Origin: Stigmatella ashevillena
GTDB taxonomy: Bacteria; Myxococcota; Myxococcia; Myxococcales; Myxococcaceae
Direction of reading: 5' to 3'
NCBI RefSeq assembly: GCF_028368975.1
Contig: NZ_JAQNDM010000002.1
Span: 9,170,425-9,234,424, forward strand
Length of the DNA stretch: 64,000 nucleotides
The notes beneath the pieces were generated by a model. That model was not told the DNA's origin, searched no databases, and saw nothing but the letters and a program-made list of their open reading frames with translations. The translations under genes were made by a program, and so were the position numbers. Shown here piece after piece: positions 51,479 through 60,807 of this stretch (position 1 is the stretch's first letter; each line of letters starts with the position of its first letter).

Positions 51479-52810
51479 ATGCCGCCCATCGGACTTACGG
51501 CCATCCAGATCCGCCAGGGGCACCCAGACTTCCTCGATCTGCCCTGGCACCTGCCGCTCAACGAATGGGAGGGCAAGAGCACCCGGCTCGTCCAAGTGCC
51601 GCGCGGCTTGTCCCGCCACGAAGTGCTCTTCGTCAGCTATGGCAAGGTCATCTATGCCCTCAAGGAACTGCCCCCGCGCCTGGGACAGCGCGAGTACGAA
51701 GCGCTCCGGGGGTTGGAGGAGCGTGAGCTTCCCGCGGTGATGGCCGTGGGGCTCGTCCGGGCCCGCACCCTGTCGGAAGACGCGGCGGGGGAAGAGACCA
51801 GTGTGCTCATCACCCGCTTCCTGGAGGGCTCATTGCCCTACCGGACCCTGTTCATGAACCAGGGCCTGGAGCGCTACCGCGAGCGGTTGCTGGACGCGAT
51901 GGCCAGCCTCCTCGTGCGTCTGCACCTGGGGGGGTTCTACTGGGGGGATTGCTCGCTCTCCAACACGCTCTTCCGCCGGGACGCGGGAGAGCTTCAGGCC
52001 TACGCCGTGGACGCGGAGACGTCCGAGATCCACGAGAAGCTGTCGGATGGGCAGCGCCAGCAGGACCTGCTGATCATGGAGGAGAACGTCGCGGGGGGGT
52101 TGGCGGACCTGGCGGCGGTGGTGCAGCTCCCCCGGGCGCTGGACGTGTACGAGACGGGTCCTCACATCCGCAAGCGCTACGAGCAGCTCTGGGAGGAGAT
52201 CAACAAGGAGATCCCCGTCGCGAAGAACGAGAGCTACCGCATCCATGAGCGGATCCGCGCCCTGAATGATCTCGGCTTCTCCGTGGGCGAGGTGGACCTG
52301 GTGGCCAACCCGGGGGTGAGCGACCACCTGCGCATGCGGACCATCATCACGGACCGCAACTACCACCGTCACCAGCTCCACAACCTCACGGGCATCGTGG
52401 CGGAGGAGCGGCAAGCCACCTTGCTGCTCAACGAACTCCAGGAACTCCGGGCCACGCTCACGCGCGAGCTCAACCGGAGCATCCCCTTGAGTACCGCCGC
52501 GTTCCGCTGGTTGGAGGAGCGCTTCCACCCCACCATCCAGCAGCTCCAGCCCGTGGTGGGCACCACCGAGGTCTCCGAGGTGTACTGCCAGGTGTTGGAG
52601 CACAAATGGTTTTTGTCCGAGCGGGAGAAGAAGGACGTAGGGCTCCAGCGGGCCATCGTGGACTACATGGAGCTGCGCAAGCGCCAGAAGGATCTCACGA
52701 TGAGCATGCTGCTGCTCGGAGGGCCGGCCTCTCCCTTGCCTGCTCGCCCGGAGCCCGCGCCAATTAGGGCGGGCGATGGCCGCCAGGAGCCCACGGGGGG
52801 CGGGGCCTAG
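51479..52810 (+). CDS. DUF4032 kinase-like protein
   Basis: 443 residues. The first part is DUF4032 (LPWHLPLNEWEGKSTRLVQVPRG, then HEVLFVSYGKVIYALKELPPRL). It has protein-kinase-fold features: the K in YALKEL, and FYWGDCSLSNTLF with D157 and N162 in the positions of a catalytic loop, followed by YAVDAETSEIHE in the place of the metal-binding Asp. So it may be a small-molecule or sugar kinase of the APH/LPS-kinase clan (inference). The C-terminal half is helical and charged. The ATG at 51479 opens the conserved domain; a longer frame upstream reads antisense to the lipoprotein gene. Function unknown. Confidence 0.82.
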   Translation: MPPIGLTAIQIRQGHPDFLDLPWHLPLNEWEGKSTRLVQVPRGLSRHEVLFVSYGKVIYALKELPPRLGQREYEALRGLEERELPAVMAVGLVRARTLSEDAAGEETSVLITRFLEGSLPYRTLFMNQGLERYRERLLDAMASLLVRLHLGGFYWGDCSLSNTLFRRDAGELQAYAVDAETSEIHEKLSDGQRQQDLLIMEENVAGGLADLAAVVQLPRALDVYETGPHIRKRYEQLWEEINKEIPVAKNESYRIHERIRALNDLGFSVGEVDLVANPGVSDHLRMRTIITDRNYHRHQLHNLTGIVAEERQATLLLNELQELRATLTRELNRSIPLSTAAFRWLEERFHPTIQQLQPVVGTTEVSEVYCQVLEHKWFLSEREKKDVGLQRAIVDYMELRKRQKDLTMSMLLLGGPASPLPARPEPAPIRAGDGRQEPTGGGA

Positions 52811-52854
52811 GGAAAGCGTCGACAGGTCCGGACGCGCCCATTAGCTTTCACCGC

Positions 52855-53166
52855 ATGTCGTCCATCCGGTCATCACCCTTCGAGCCCCTGGCGGTTGAAA
52901 TCCACATCCGGCAGGAGAAGGCCTCGTCGCTGCGGCGTACGGGAGAGAACCTGGAGAAGCTGATCACCGAGCTGGCGCAGCTCGAGGTCGAGCTGCGCAC
53001 CCTCAGCGGTCCCCCCCGGGCGGGCCGGGTGAAGCTCTACCAGCAGATGAGGGCCGATGCGGATTATCAACGCTGGTGCCTCGTGGTGCAGCGCGAGGCG
53101 ATGGGCCTGTGGGACCACTCCGAGGTGGACCTGATGTACCGCATTCCCCCGGCGGTGAAGCAGTAG
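52855..53166 (+). CDS. Small helical protein of unknown function
   Basis: 103 residues, no family recognised. A central amphipathic helix (ASSLRRTGENLEKLITELAQ and LEVELRTLSG) suggests a short coiled coil, followed by a conserved-looking LYQQMRADADYQRWCLVVQREAMGLWDHSEVD. No signal peptide or membrane segment. It lies 44 bases after the DUF4032 gene on the same strand, so the two may be co-expressed, and its stop is three bases from the convergent DUF423 gene. Confidence 0.7.
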   Translation: MSSIRSSPFEPLAVEIHIRQEKASSLRRTGENLEKLITELAQLEVELRTLSGPPRAGRVKLYQQMRADADYQRWCLVVQREAMGLWDHSEVDLMYRIPPAVKQ

Positions 53167-53169
53167 GCC

Positions 53170-53544
53170 TCACCCCGTCTGGCGCCAGGCCCCGAGGGCC
53201 AGCAGGGCCCAGCCGACCAGGAAACCCACGCCCCCCAGGGGGGTGATCGCCCCGAGCGCCCGGACGCCGGAGAGCGCCAGCGCGTACAGGCTCCCCGAGA
53301 AGAGAACGATGCCGGCCAGCATGGCCCAGCCCGCTCCCGAAAGGAGGGCAGAGGGCCTGGACTGTGCCAGGAGCCCGACGGCGAGCAGCCCGAGCGCGTG
53401 GTACATGTGGTAGCGGGCTCCGGTTTCGAAGATCGCCAGGAGATCCTGGGAGAGCCGGGCCTTCAGTGCATGGGCCCCGAATGCTCCCGCCGCCACCGAC
53501 AGGAACGCGTTGGCCGCCCCCAGGACAATCCACATCCGCATCAT
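53170..53544 (-). CDS. DUF423 family membrane protein
   Basis: 124 residues with four hydrophobic segments, typical of DUF423: WIVLGAANAFLSVAAGAFGAHALKARL, FETGARYHMYHALGLLAVGLL, AGWAMLAGIVLFSGSLYALAL and ALGAITPLGGVGFLVGWALLAL. Function unknown. Divergent from the SET-domain gene. Confidence 0.93.
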   Translation of the reverse strand: MMRMWIVLGAANAFLSVAAGAFGAHALKARLSQDLLAIFETGARYHMYHALGLLAVGLLAQSRPSALLSGAGWAMLAGIVLFSGSLYALALSGVRALGAITPLGGVGFLVGWALLALGAWRQTG

Positions 53545-53641
53545 CGAGCGCCTTTCATCGAAGGTAGAAGTTGCGGCACGCTACACCGCCTGCCATCAGG
53601 CGTCTCTTCCAGACGTGCCACCCTCGGATCCTCCACGTTCG

Positions 53642-54283
53642 ATGACCGACCTCACACCGAAGAAGCGAAGCTCCTCCAAGACCGCCAGCCCTGGGCGTCC
53701 TCCTCCCTTCGAGCTGCGCGAGTCCTCCATTCAGGGGCGTGGCGCATTCGCCACCCGGCGCATCCGCAAGGGCGCGCGCATCACCGAATACATCGGCGAG
53801 CACATCACCCAGGAAGAGGCGGACGCGCGCTACGACGACGAGTCCATGGAGCGCCACCACACCTTCCTCTTCAACCTGGATGAGAAGACCGTGGTGGATG
53901 GGGCGGTGAACGGCAACGACGCGCGGTTCATCAACCACAGTTGTGATCCCAACTGCCAGGCGTTCATCGAGGAAGACCGCATCTTCATCTACGCCCTGCG
54001 CGACATCGCCCAGGATGAGGAGCTTTGTTACGACTACGCCTATGAGCGGGCCGAAGGGATGGACGACGACTCGGAGTCGCTCTACGTCTGCCGCTGCGGA
54101 GCGAAGAACTGCCGGGGCACCATCTTGGCGCCGCCCAAGCCGCCCGAGCGTGCCCGGCCGGTGAAGAAGGCCGCCAAGCGCACCCACCAGCGCGTGGCGA
54201 AGGAGCACAACCCCCGGGGCCCCAAGGGACCCCGGAGCCAGCGCACCTCGCGCAAGGGCTCCGGGGGCCGCAAGCGGGCGTAA
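53642..54283 (+). CDS. SET-domain lysine methyltransferase with basic C-terminal tail
   Basis: 213 residues from ATG 53642. The SET core is clear: ESSIQGRGAFATRRIRKGA, ITEYIGEHI, the active-site NHSCDPNC, and DEELCYDYAYE, followed by a post-SET-like CRCGAKNCRGTIL with zinc-binding cysteines. The last ~45 residues are rich in Lys, Arg and Pro (VKKAAKRTHQ, RKGSGGRKRA), resembling histone H1-like tails, and could bind DNA. SET enzymes methylate protein lysines using SAM; in a bacterium the target is unknown. Length is near that of other bacterial SET proteins apart from the tail. Confidence 0.9.
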   Translation: MTDLTPKKRSSSKTASPGRPPPFELRESSIQGRGAFATRRIRKGARITEYIGEHITQEEADARYDDESMERHHTFLFNLDEKTVVDGAVNGNDARFINHSCDPNCQAFIEEDRIFIYALRDIAQDEELCYDYAYERAEGMDDDSESLYVCRCGAKNCRGTILAPPKPPERARPVKKAAKRTHQRVAKEHNPRGPKGPRSQRTSRKGSGGRKRA

Positions 54284-54290
54284 AGGAGGG

Positions 54291-55502
54291 TTATTCGTAC
54301 CGGAGCGACTCGATTGGCGTGAGGTTCGCCGCACGCCGGGCGGGCCAGATGCCGAAGAACACGCCGACACCGCCCGAGAAGACGAAGGCCAGCACCACGG
54401 ACTCGGGGGCCACCGCCGTGTCCCAGCCGGCGATCTGCTTGAGCGCGTAGGAGCCGCCCACCCCCAGCAGCAGTCCCAGGGCGCCTCCGGCGAGGCACAG
54501 CACGAGCGACTCGATCAGGAACTGGAACAGGATGTCATTCGGCCGGGCTCCCAGCGCCTTGCGCAGACCGATCTCCCGGGTCCGCTCCGTCACCGAGACG
54601 AGCATGATGTTCATGATGCCGATGCCGCCCACCAGCAGGGAGATGGCCGCGATGCCGGCCAGCAGCAGGGTGAAGGTCTTCGTCGTCTCCTGGATAGTGG
54701 TGAGCAGAGAGGCCTGATCGCGGATGTTGAAGTCGGCGTCCTGCCCGGGGCGGATCCGGTGCTCACGGCGGAGGATCTGATCGATCTCGGCCATCGCCTC
54801 GCTCATCTGTCCCTCGCTCGCGGCCTGCACGGCGATGGAGCGGACGCGATCGGTGCCCAGCACGCGCAGCTGCGCGGTGGACAGGGGGATGTAGAGGCTC
54901 TCGTCCGGATTGGAGAAGCCCTGGGAGCCCTTCTCCTTCAGCACCCCGATGACCTCGAAGGGCACGCCGCCAATCCGGATTGTCTCCCCGACGAGCGAGG
55001 CGGAGGACACACCGCCCAATTGTGCGCCGACCAGCGCGCCCAGCACCGCCACCCGGCGCCGTCCTTTGTCCTCCTGCTCCGTGAAGAGTCGGCCCGTCTC
55101 CATCTGGGTGTTGTTGACCGCGAAGTACGTGGGCCAGGAGCCCAGGATGGACAGGTTGGCGTTGCTCGCGCCGTACTGGACCTGGATGCGCCCTTCCAGC
55201 TCCGGCGAGACCGCCTGGATGGCCCGGGGGTTGGCCCGCAGCGCCTCCGCGTCCTCGACGGAGAGCATGGCCTGGCCTCGCCCCACGCCGCCCGAGAACG
55301 ATTGCCCGGGACGCACGGTGAGCACGTTGGCCCCCAGCGTGCCCAGCCGGGCCTGGACCGAGCGTTGGGCGCCTTCTCCCAGCGCCACCATGGTGATGAC
55401 CGCCGCGATGCCGATGACCACGCCCAGCATGGTGAGCAGGGAGCGCAGCTTGTTGGCGATGACCGCGTCGATGGCGACGAGGAGGATTTCCAGGATCAGC
55501 AT
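54291..55502 (-). CDS. MacB-type ABC transporter permease
   Basis: 403 residues. FtsX/MacB architecture: N-terminal membrane segment ANKLRSLLTMLGVVIGIAAVI, a large periplasmic domain (about 50-280), then three membrane segments (LLAGIAAISLLVGGIGIMNI; FLIESLVLCLAGGALGLLLG; SVVLAFVFSGGVGVFFGIWP) and the characteristic VSVTERTREIGLRKALGARP. Drives tripartite export with the adaptor and ATPase encoded just upstream in the same operon. The ATPase is a separate gene, unlike E. coli MacB. Start ATG 55502; a longer frame overlaps the adaptor gene. Confidence 0.93.
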   Translation of the reverse strand: MLILEILLVAIDAVIANKLRSLLTMLGVVIGIAAVITMVALGEGAQRSVQARLGTLGANVLTVRPGQSFSGGVGRGQAMLSVEDAEALRANPRAIQAVSPELEGRIQVQYGASNANLSILGSWPTYFAVNNTQMETGRLFTEQEDKGRRRVAVLGALVGAQLGGVSSASLVGETIRIGGVPFEVIGVLKEKGSQGFSNPDESLYIPLSTAQLRVLGTDRVRSIAVQAASEGQMSEAMAEIDQILRREHRIRPGQDADFNIRDQASLLTTIQETTKTFTLLLAGIAAISLLVGGIGIMNIMLVSVTERTREIGLRKALGARPNDILFQFLIESLVLCLAGGALGLLLGVGGSYALKQIAGWDTAVAPESVVLAFVFSGGVGVFFGIWPARRAANLTPIESLRYE

Positions 55503-55509
55503 GGCGCGC

Positions 55510-56919
55510 TCACCTCGGTCCCCCGCCGCGAGCGCCACCGCCGCCCGAGCCAGGAATCACCCCGCCTGCCCGCTGCTTGAACCGGTCCAGGTCCTTCTGC
55601 TGCTGCTGCTGCATCTGGGCCGTGGAGACCTGAAGCACCTGCTCGCCCGCCTCCAGGCCGTTGACCACTTCCGTGTACTCCCAGTCGCTCAGGCCCAGCG
55701 AGACGCGCCGGGCGCGCAGCCCTGCGGCATCCTGGATGAAGACAACCCCGAAGCGGGTGTCTGTGTTTCCCCGCTGCCGCGCGTTTCGCGGGGACTCGGG
55801 GGCGGTTCCTCCGTCCGCCGTTCCCCCGTCCGCCGCCGCTCCCTCCGGTGTCGCTTCGCCGGTGGTCCCTCCGTCCGTGGGGGTGGCCGGGGCGGGAGGC
55901 CCTTCTCCCCGGGAGCGGCCCCCTGGAGGTTGCAGCTCCGCACGTACTGCTACGGGGTCCAGTCCCAACAGGGTGGCGGTGGCTGCCACCTGCCGCCCTT
56001 CCACCACCGAGGTGGTGGGGATGGTCACGACATCCCGGCGGCTGGCGATCTCGATGGCGACCTCGGCGTTCATCCCGGGCTTGAGCAGCCCCTCGGGGTT
56101 CTTCAGGCGGATGAGCACCGGGAACAGGGTCACGTTCTGCTCCACGACCGCCTGCGGCTCCACCTTCACCACGTTGCCCGTGAACGTCCGGCCTGCATAG
56201 GCTTCCAGCGTCACCCGGGTGGGCTGGCCGGGGTAGATCTTCCCGATGTCGGTCTCGTCGATCTTCGCACGGACCTGCATTTCCGACAGATCCGCCATCG
56301 TGAACAGCGTGGTTCCGCCGGACACGTTGGAGGTCGCGGACGCGATGATCTGCCCGGGCTCGACGCTGCGGGACAGGATGGTGCCGCCGATGGGGGCGCG
56401 GATGGTCACGTCTAACCTGCGCTCCCGGGCGAGTTGCAGGTTGGTCTGGGTGCGGACCTGGGTGGCACGCGCGGTCGCCGCCGAGTTGATCGCGGTCTCG
56501 TATTCCTGTTGGGTGACGACACCCGAGGCGCGCAGGGCCTCCATGCGCTCGCGCTGGGCGGTCACCGTGGACAGCGTCACCCTGGCGGATTCGAGGTCCG
56601 CCTCGGCCTGCGTCAGGGCGTTCTGCACGTCGCGGGGGTCGATCTCGGCCAGCAGGGTGCCTTGCTCCACCCGCTGGCCGGTCTCGAAGAGAACGCGGAG
56701 CACCTCGCCCGAGGCCTTCGATTTTACCTCCACCACCCGGATGGGCTCCAGCAGCCCGGAGGCCTCGGCGACGACTTCCAGGTTCCTGCGCTCGGCCGCA
56801 ATCGTGGGAAGGGTGCTCCCCGGGGCGGGCTTCTGCGCGCGGCTCCGCACGAAGTACACCCCCGCCCCCACCAGGGCGAGCACTCCGATGATGAAGATGG
56901 CTTTTTTCAGCGCGCTCAC
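55510..56919 (-). CDS. MacA-like periplasmic adaptor (HlyD/RND-type)
   Basis: 469 residues. An N-terminal membrane anchor ([20 protein letters not shown]) is followed by a lipoyl/barrel-sandwich hybrid ([21 protein letters not shown]), an alpha-helical hairpin (about 95-170) and the second lipoyl half ([19 protein letters not shown]), then the beta-barrel. Odd: a Gly/Thr/Ala/Asp-rich low-complexity insertion of about 50 residues in the C-terminal part, and a run of glutamines near the end ([13 protein letters not shown]). It links the MacB-type transporter to the TolC channel. It overlaps the ATPase gene by 4 bp. Confidence 0.93.
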   Translation of the reverse strand: MSALKKAIFIIGVLALVGAGVYFVRSRAQKPAPGSTLPTIAAERRNLEVVAEASGLLEPIRVVEVKSKASGEVLRVLFETGQRVEQGTLLAEIDPRDVQNALTQAEADLESARVTLSTVTAQRERMEALRASGVVTQQEYETAINSAATARATQVRTQTNLQLARERRLDVTIRAPIGGTILSRSVEPGQIIASATSNVSGGTTLFTMADLSEMQVRAKIDETDIGKIYPGQPTRVTLEAYAGRTFTGNVVKVEPQAVVEQNVTLFPVLIRLKNPEGLLKPGMNAEVAIEIASRRDVVTIPTTSVVEGRQVAATATLLGLDPVAVRAELQPPGGRSRGEGPPAPATPTDGGTTGEATPEGAAADGGTADGGTAPESPRNARQRGNTDTRFGVVFIQDAAGLRARRVSLGLSDWEYTEVVNGLEAGEQVLQVSTAQMQQQQQKDLDRFKQRAGGVIPGSGGGGARGGGPR

Positions 56920-57659
56920 TCTGACCTCCGATTGTCCCGTTCGATCACGCCATCCTTGAGGTAGAGAATCCGCTTCGCGTGTTCCGCGATGTCGGCCTCG
57001 TGGGTGACCAGCATCAGGGTTTGTCCCTGGATGTGCAGCTCTCCGAAGAGGGCCATGATTTCCTCGCCCGTCCGGCTGTCGAGCGCGCCTGTGGGCTCGT
57101 CCGCCAGCAGCAAGGCCGGTTGGGTGACGAGCGCGCGCGCGATGGCCACGCGCTGACGCTGGCCACCGGACAGCTCGTTGGGGCGGTGATCCTTGCGGGC
57201 GCCCAGACCGACCCGCTCCAGCATCCCCGCGGCGCGCTCGCGCCGGATCCGCTTCTTCACGCCCGAGTACACGAGCGGCAGCGCCACGTTGTCCAACGCG
57301 CTGGCGCGGGGCAGCAGGTTGAAGCTCTGGAAGACGAAGCCGATCTCCCGGTTGCGGATCCGCGCCAGCTCCGATTCATCCATGCCCGCCACCGGCTGAC
57401 CATTGAGCCAGTATTGTCCTCCGCTGGGGATGTCGAGGCAGCCGATGAGGTTCATGAAGGTGGACTTGCCAGAGCCAGACGGACCCATGACGGCCACATA
57501 TTCATTGCGGCGGATCTCCAGGTTGACCCCGCGCAGCGCGTGAACGGTCTCAGAGCCCACCCGGTAGTTCTTGCTCAGGGACTCGACCCGGATGACCACG
57601 TCCGCCATCGGCCGCCCGCCAGGAGGAGGGGGGGCGCCTGCCACGTCCGGGGCGCTCAC
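56916..57659 (-). CDS. MacB/LolD-type ABC transporter ATP-binding protein
   Basis: 247 residues. Walker [10 protein letters not shown], signature [15 protein letters not shown], Walker [25 protein letters not shown]. This is the ATPase half of a MacAB-type exporter. The GTG at 57659 overlaps the tolC-like stop (GTGA), which supports it; an internal ATG at 57608 lies closer to the conserved [12 protein letters not shown] and is an alternative. Followed with 4-bp overlap by the adaptor. Confidence 0.94.
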   Translation of the reverse strand: MSAPDVAGAPPPPGGRPMADVVIRVESLSKNYRVGSETVHALRGVNLEIRRNEYVAVMGPSGSGKSTFMNLIGCLDIPSGGQYWLNGQPVAGMDESELARIRNREIGFVFQSFNLLPRASALDNVALPLVYSGVKKRIRRERAAGMLERVGLGARKDHRPNELSGGQRQRVAIARALVTQPALLLADEPTGALDSRTGEEIMALFGELHIQGQTLMLVTHEADIAEHAKRILYLKDGVIERDNRRSE

Positions 57660-58984
57660 AGCTTCCTCCCGGCGATGGACTCGAGCTCCGCGCGGGAAAG
57701 CAGGTAGTCGAAGCGCAGCCCTACGAGGTTGTTCTGGGCCGCGACCAGGGCCGTCTGGGAGGTGAGCAGCTCCAGGATGGTGGTGGCCCCCAGCCGGTAC
57801 CGCTCCTGCTGGACGCGCAAATCCTCCTGCGCCACCTCCACTGCCTGCCGCGACAGCACGACCCGCTCCTCGGCGAGCTTGAGAAGGCTCAGCACGCGCT
57901 CGGTCTCGGTGCGGACGGCATGCTGCGCGTCCGCGAGCTGGGCCTGGGCCACCTCCGCCTGGGTCCGGGCCCGGACCACCCCCTCCTCGCGCAGGAAGCC
58001 ATCGAAGATGGGGTAGGACAGGCCCAGCCGCACGGACCAGCTCGTCCGGCCTCCCGTCAGCGCCAGATCTTCATTGAACCAGTTGTAGCCCGCGGACAGG
58101 CCCACCGAGGGCAGGTACTGGGCTTTCGCGGAGGTAATGCTCGCCTCCGCGGCGGTGAGCGCCGCCTCCGCGGAACGCACCGAGGGGGCCTTCGCGAGCA
58201 GGGTGTTCATCAGCTCCTCCCGCGAGACGGTGAGGGGCGTGGGCTCGATGGGGGCCGACGTCGACGGGGCCACGGGTTGCTCCAACCCGGTGAGACGGCC
58301 CAGGGTCAGGGCGGCCGTGTAGCGCTGGCTCTCCTGCTGAAGCAGGGACTCGCGCGCCGTGTTGAGTTCCAGCTGTGCGCGGAGGACATCCGAGCGGGTC
58401 GCCGAGCCGACCGCCAGACGGCGCTCGGCGGCCGTGATGCCTTGCTGGGCCAGCTCGATGCGGGACTGGGTCACCGCCATCAACTCCGCGGCGCGCAGGG
58501 CCTCGAAGAAGGCGCTCTGGACGGACTGGGCCACGCCGAATCGCTGGGCGGTGAGCTGGGCTTCCGCGGACTGGAGTTCCGCCTGGGCCTGCCTCCGCGC
58601 GGAACTCCGCCGACCACCGGTGAACACATCCCAGGAGGCCGAGAGCCCCGCGCTGTAGGAGTCATTGGAGCCCGAGATGATCGTTCCCGTATCAGGGTTG
58701 AGGCGATCACTGCTGGAGAGCGTGCTGTTCGCGCTCGCGGACAGGCTGGGCAGGTAGGCGCCGAAAGCGCTTCGCTCCGAGGCCTTGGCTGTGCGGATGG
58801 ACCCCGCCGCCTGGATGACCTGAGGGTTTTGCTTGAGTGCCCGTTCGAGCGCCTCCTCGAGCGTCATGCTCACCCAGGCCGGTTCTTGCTGTGCCTGGCT
58901 GGTCCCAGGGGCCGCCAGGACGAGAAACCCCAGGGCCAGAAGCTTCATCCAGCCGCGATGTCGTCGGTTGTGAGAGGGAGCCAT
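57656..58984 (-). CDS. TolC-family outer-membrane efflux protein
   Basis: 442 residues from ATG 58984, with a signal peptide ([20 protein letters not shown]). Two OEP repeats are visible: [16 protein letters not shown] with the [20 protein letters not shown] segment, and the second starting near [20 protein letters not shown], followed by [14 protein letters not shown]. Long coiled-coil helices ([20 protein letters not shown]) form the periplasmic tunnel. First gene of the four-gene exporter operon. The longer frame to 59050 is less likely. The exported substrate is unknown. Confidence 0.92.
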   Translation of the reverse strand: MAPSHNRRHRGWMKLLALGFLVLAAPGTSQAQQEPAWVSMTLEEALERALKQNPQVIQAAGSIRTAKASERSAFGAYLPSLSASANSTLSSSDRLNPDTGTIISGSNDSYSAGLSASWDVFTGGRRSSARRQAQAELQSAEAQLTAQRFGVAQSVQSAFFEALRAAELMAVTQSRIELAQQGITAAERRLAVGSATRSDVLRAQLELNTARESLLQQESQRYTAALTLGRLTGLEQPVAPSTSAPIEPTPLTVSREELMNTLLAKAPSVRSAEAALTAAEASITSAKAQYLPSVGLSAGYNWFNEDLALTGGRTSWSVRLGLSYPIFDGFLREEGVVRARTQAEVAQAQLADAQHAVRTETERVLSLLKLAEERVVLSRQAVEVAQEDLRVQQERYRLGATTILELLTSQTALVAAQNNLVGLRFDYLLSRAELESIAGRKL

Positions 58985-59091
58985 GTCCGATCCAGAAGTG
59001 CTGGTACCACAGGAGCAGAACCCCCCTGATGTCGAAAGATTAAGTGTCATCCCTCAAAAACCTCCGGGACTTCGTGATTTAAGAGGCAGAC

Positions 59092-60036
59092 GTGGACGAT
59101 CTCCTTCGCTTCCTGCTCACTGCCCCGCTTCCCCAGAGCCCTCTGCGCTCCGTCGAGGAGTGGTGGCCCCAGCACCGCGACATCGCCTCCCGTTTCCCTG
59201 CCGTGGTGGATGTGGCGCTCGCGGGGGGCTTCCTATCGGACAGGCTCGCGTTCGCTTTTGCTTCGGGTTACCAGGCAGCCCTCCGGGCCTTGTGGCCGGA
59301 ACTCCCAGCGGATCGCCGCGCGGCGCTCTGTGCCACGGAGGCGGGCGGTGGCCACCCGAGCGCGATCCAGACGCACCTCTCCCGGGGCACGGAGGCAGGG
59401 CCCTGGCGCGTGACGGGCGAGAAGACGTTCGTCACCCTGGGCACGGCCGCCGAAGTGCTCCTCGTGGTGGCCAGTGAAGGGCGGGATGCGCAGGGCCGGA
59501 ACCGGCTCCGGGTGGTGAAGGTGGATGCCCACCGCGAGGGCGTTCGGCTCAGCGGCATGGCGCCCCTTCCGTTCGTGCCAGAGCTTCCCCACGGGCAGGT
59601 CCGGCTGGAGGCCGTGGCGCTGTCTGCCGGTGAGGTGCTACCCGGGGATGGGTATGCGCACTACCTCAAGCCCTTCCGGACGGTGGAGGACTGCCACGTG
59701 CAGGCGGCCTTGCTCGGCTGGCTGATCCAGGTGGCGCGCCGCTCGAACTGGCCAGGGCGCGTGCGGGACGAGGTGCTCGCGGTCGCGGTGGCGATCCGAG
59801 CCCTGGCCCTGGCGGATCCTTCCTCCGAGGCCGTGCATGTGGCGCTCGGTGGGGTGCTCGATCTGATCCATCGGCTCCTGGAAGGATTGGCGCCCTGGTG
59901 GCCGACCGTGGAGGCCGACACACGCGAGCGCTGGGAGCGGGACAAAGGACTGCTGGAACTGGCGGGCAAGGCTCGCGCGAAGCGGCGCGAGGTGGCCCAG
60001 CAATGGCTGGCGGGAAGCTCCGCGACGGAGCCGTGA
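59092..60036 (+). CDS. Short acyl-CoA-dehydrogenase-like protein
   Basis: 314 residues from GTG 59092. Parts match the acyl-CoA dehydrogenase fold: CATEAGGGHPSAIQTHLSRG, the FAD-contacting GPWRVTGEKTFVTLGTAAEVLLVVA, and RLSGMAPLPFVPELPHGQV. A true ACAD is about 380 residues and has a catalytic Glu near the C terminus with a full helical bundle; this one is shorter and the Glu is not evident, so it may be a non-catalytic or divergent member. It ends 2 bp from the next, convergent gene. Confidence 0.75.
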   Translation: MDDLLRFLLTAPLPQSPLRSVEEWWPQHRDIASRFPAVVDVALAGGFLSDRLAFAFASGYQAALRALWPELPADRRAALCATEAGGGHPSAIQTHLSRGTEAGPWRVTGEKTFVTLGTAAEVLLVVASEGRDAQGRNRLRVVKVDAHREGVRLSGMAPLPFVPELPHGQVRLEAVALSAGEVLPGDGYAHYLKPFRTVEDCHVQAALLGWLIQVARRSNWPGRVRDEVLAVAVAIRALALADPSSEAVHVALGGVLDLIHRLLEGLAPWWPTVEADTRERWERDKGLLELAGKARAKRREVAQQWLAGSSATEP

Positions 60037-60038
60037 AC

Positions 60039-60752
60039 TCAGTAGCGTCCGCCGCCCACCGCGCTCACGATGGCTGACAGGATGCGGTTCTCCACGCCCC
60101 ACACGGCCTTGTTCATGCCCTTGACGCCAGCGCCCCGCAGGTAGTCGGTGAAGTCGTGCAGCGCCGTGGAGCGCTGCATGCCGGCGCCCTCGGCCGCGTA
60201 CAGCAGCGGGGTGCCCGGCGCGCCCGTCAGTCCCAGGTCGGGGCACGCCTCGGAGAGCTTTTTCGGATCAATGCCCGTGGCCGACGCGAGCATCCCCACC
60301 GTGAACTTGTGCACGTCCAGCTCCCGGGCGTTGGGCACCTTCTTGAGCACCTTGGCGCGATCCTCGGGGCTGGTGGCCAACTGCTCCAGCTTCACCTGGG
60401 AGATGGCGAGCAGTTGCTCGTTGGACACGTGCTTGTTGTCCAGGATCGCTCGGGTGAACAGGCTCTCGGTGGTGTCGCCCTTGATCTGGATGCCCGCGGC
60501 ATCCGAGTTGCGCATGCGGGTGATCATCCCCGCGATGGCCTTGCCCACCGGCGTGTCCGGCCCGCCGCGCCACGCGCCGGGCATTGGCTGAGCCGCCGCG
60601 GCCTGGGCCACCGGGGCCTCGAAGCTGCTGCGCTGCACCAGGCCCACCGTGTTCGCGGGCTTCACGGAAGCGGAGGCCGTGGGGCGGGCCTCGGCGCGCG
60701 GGGCGCTCGTGGGGGACGAAAACGTCGACGGGCGGCGGCCGATGGGCTCCAT
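60039..60752 (-). CDS. Protein of unknown function with Pro/Ser/Ala-rich leader
   Basis: 237 residues, no family recognised. The first ~60 residues are low-complexity (starts MEPIGRRPSTFSSPTSAP) with no Sec signal; the rest is helical and globular (TPVGKAIAGMITRMRNSD, TESLFTRAILDNKHVSNEQL, and a C-terminal GMNKAVWGVENRILSAIVSA). The leader resembles those of the PLA2-like protein (17718) and the GH13 protein (42777). It is divergent from the next gene across 55 bp. Confidence 0.72.
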   Translation of the reverse strand: MEPIGRRPSTFSSPTSAPRAEARPTASASVKPANTVGLVQRSSFEAPVAQAAAAQPMPGAWRGGPDTPVGKAIAGMITRMRNSDAAGIQIKGDTTESLFTRAILDNKHVSNEQLLAISQVKLEQLATSPEDRAKVLKKVPNARELDVHKFTVGMLASATGIDPKKLSEACPDLGLTGAPGTPLLYAAEGAGMQRSTALHDFTDYLRGAGVKGMNKAVWGVENRILSAIVSAVGGGRY

Positions 60753-60807
60753 GAACGACTCCTAGGGGAAAGGGCAGTGCTCCCCCCGGAAATGAGGAGA
60801 GACACTC

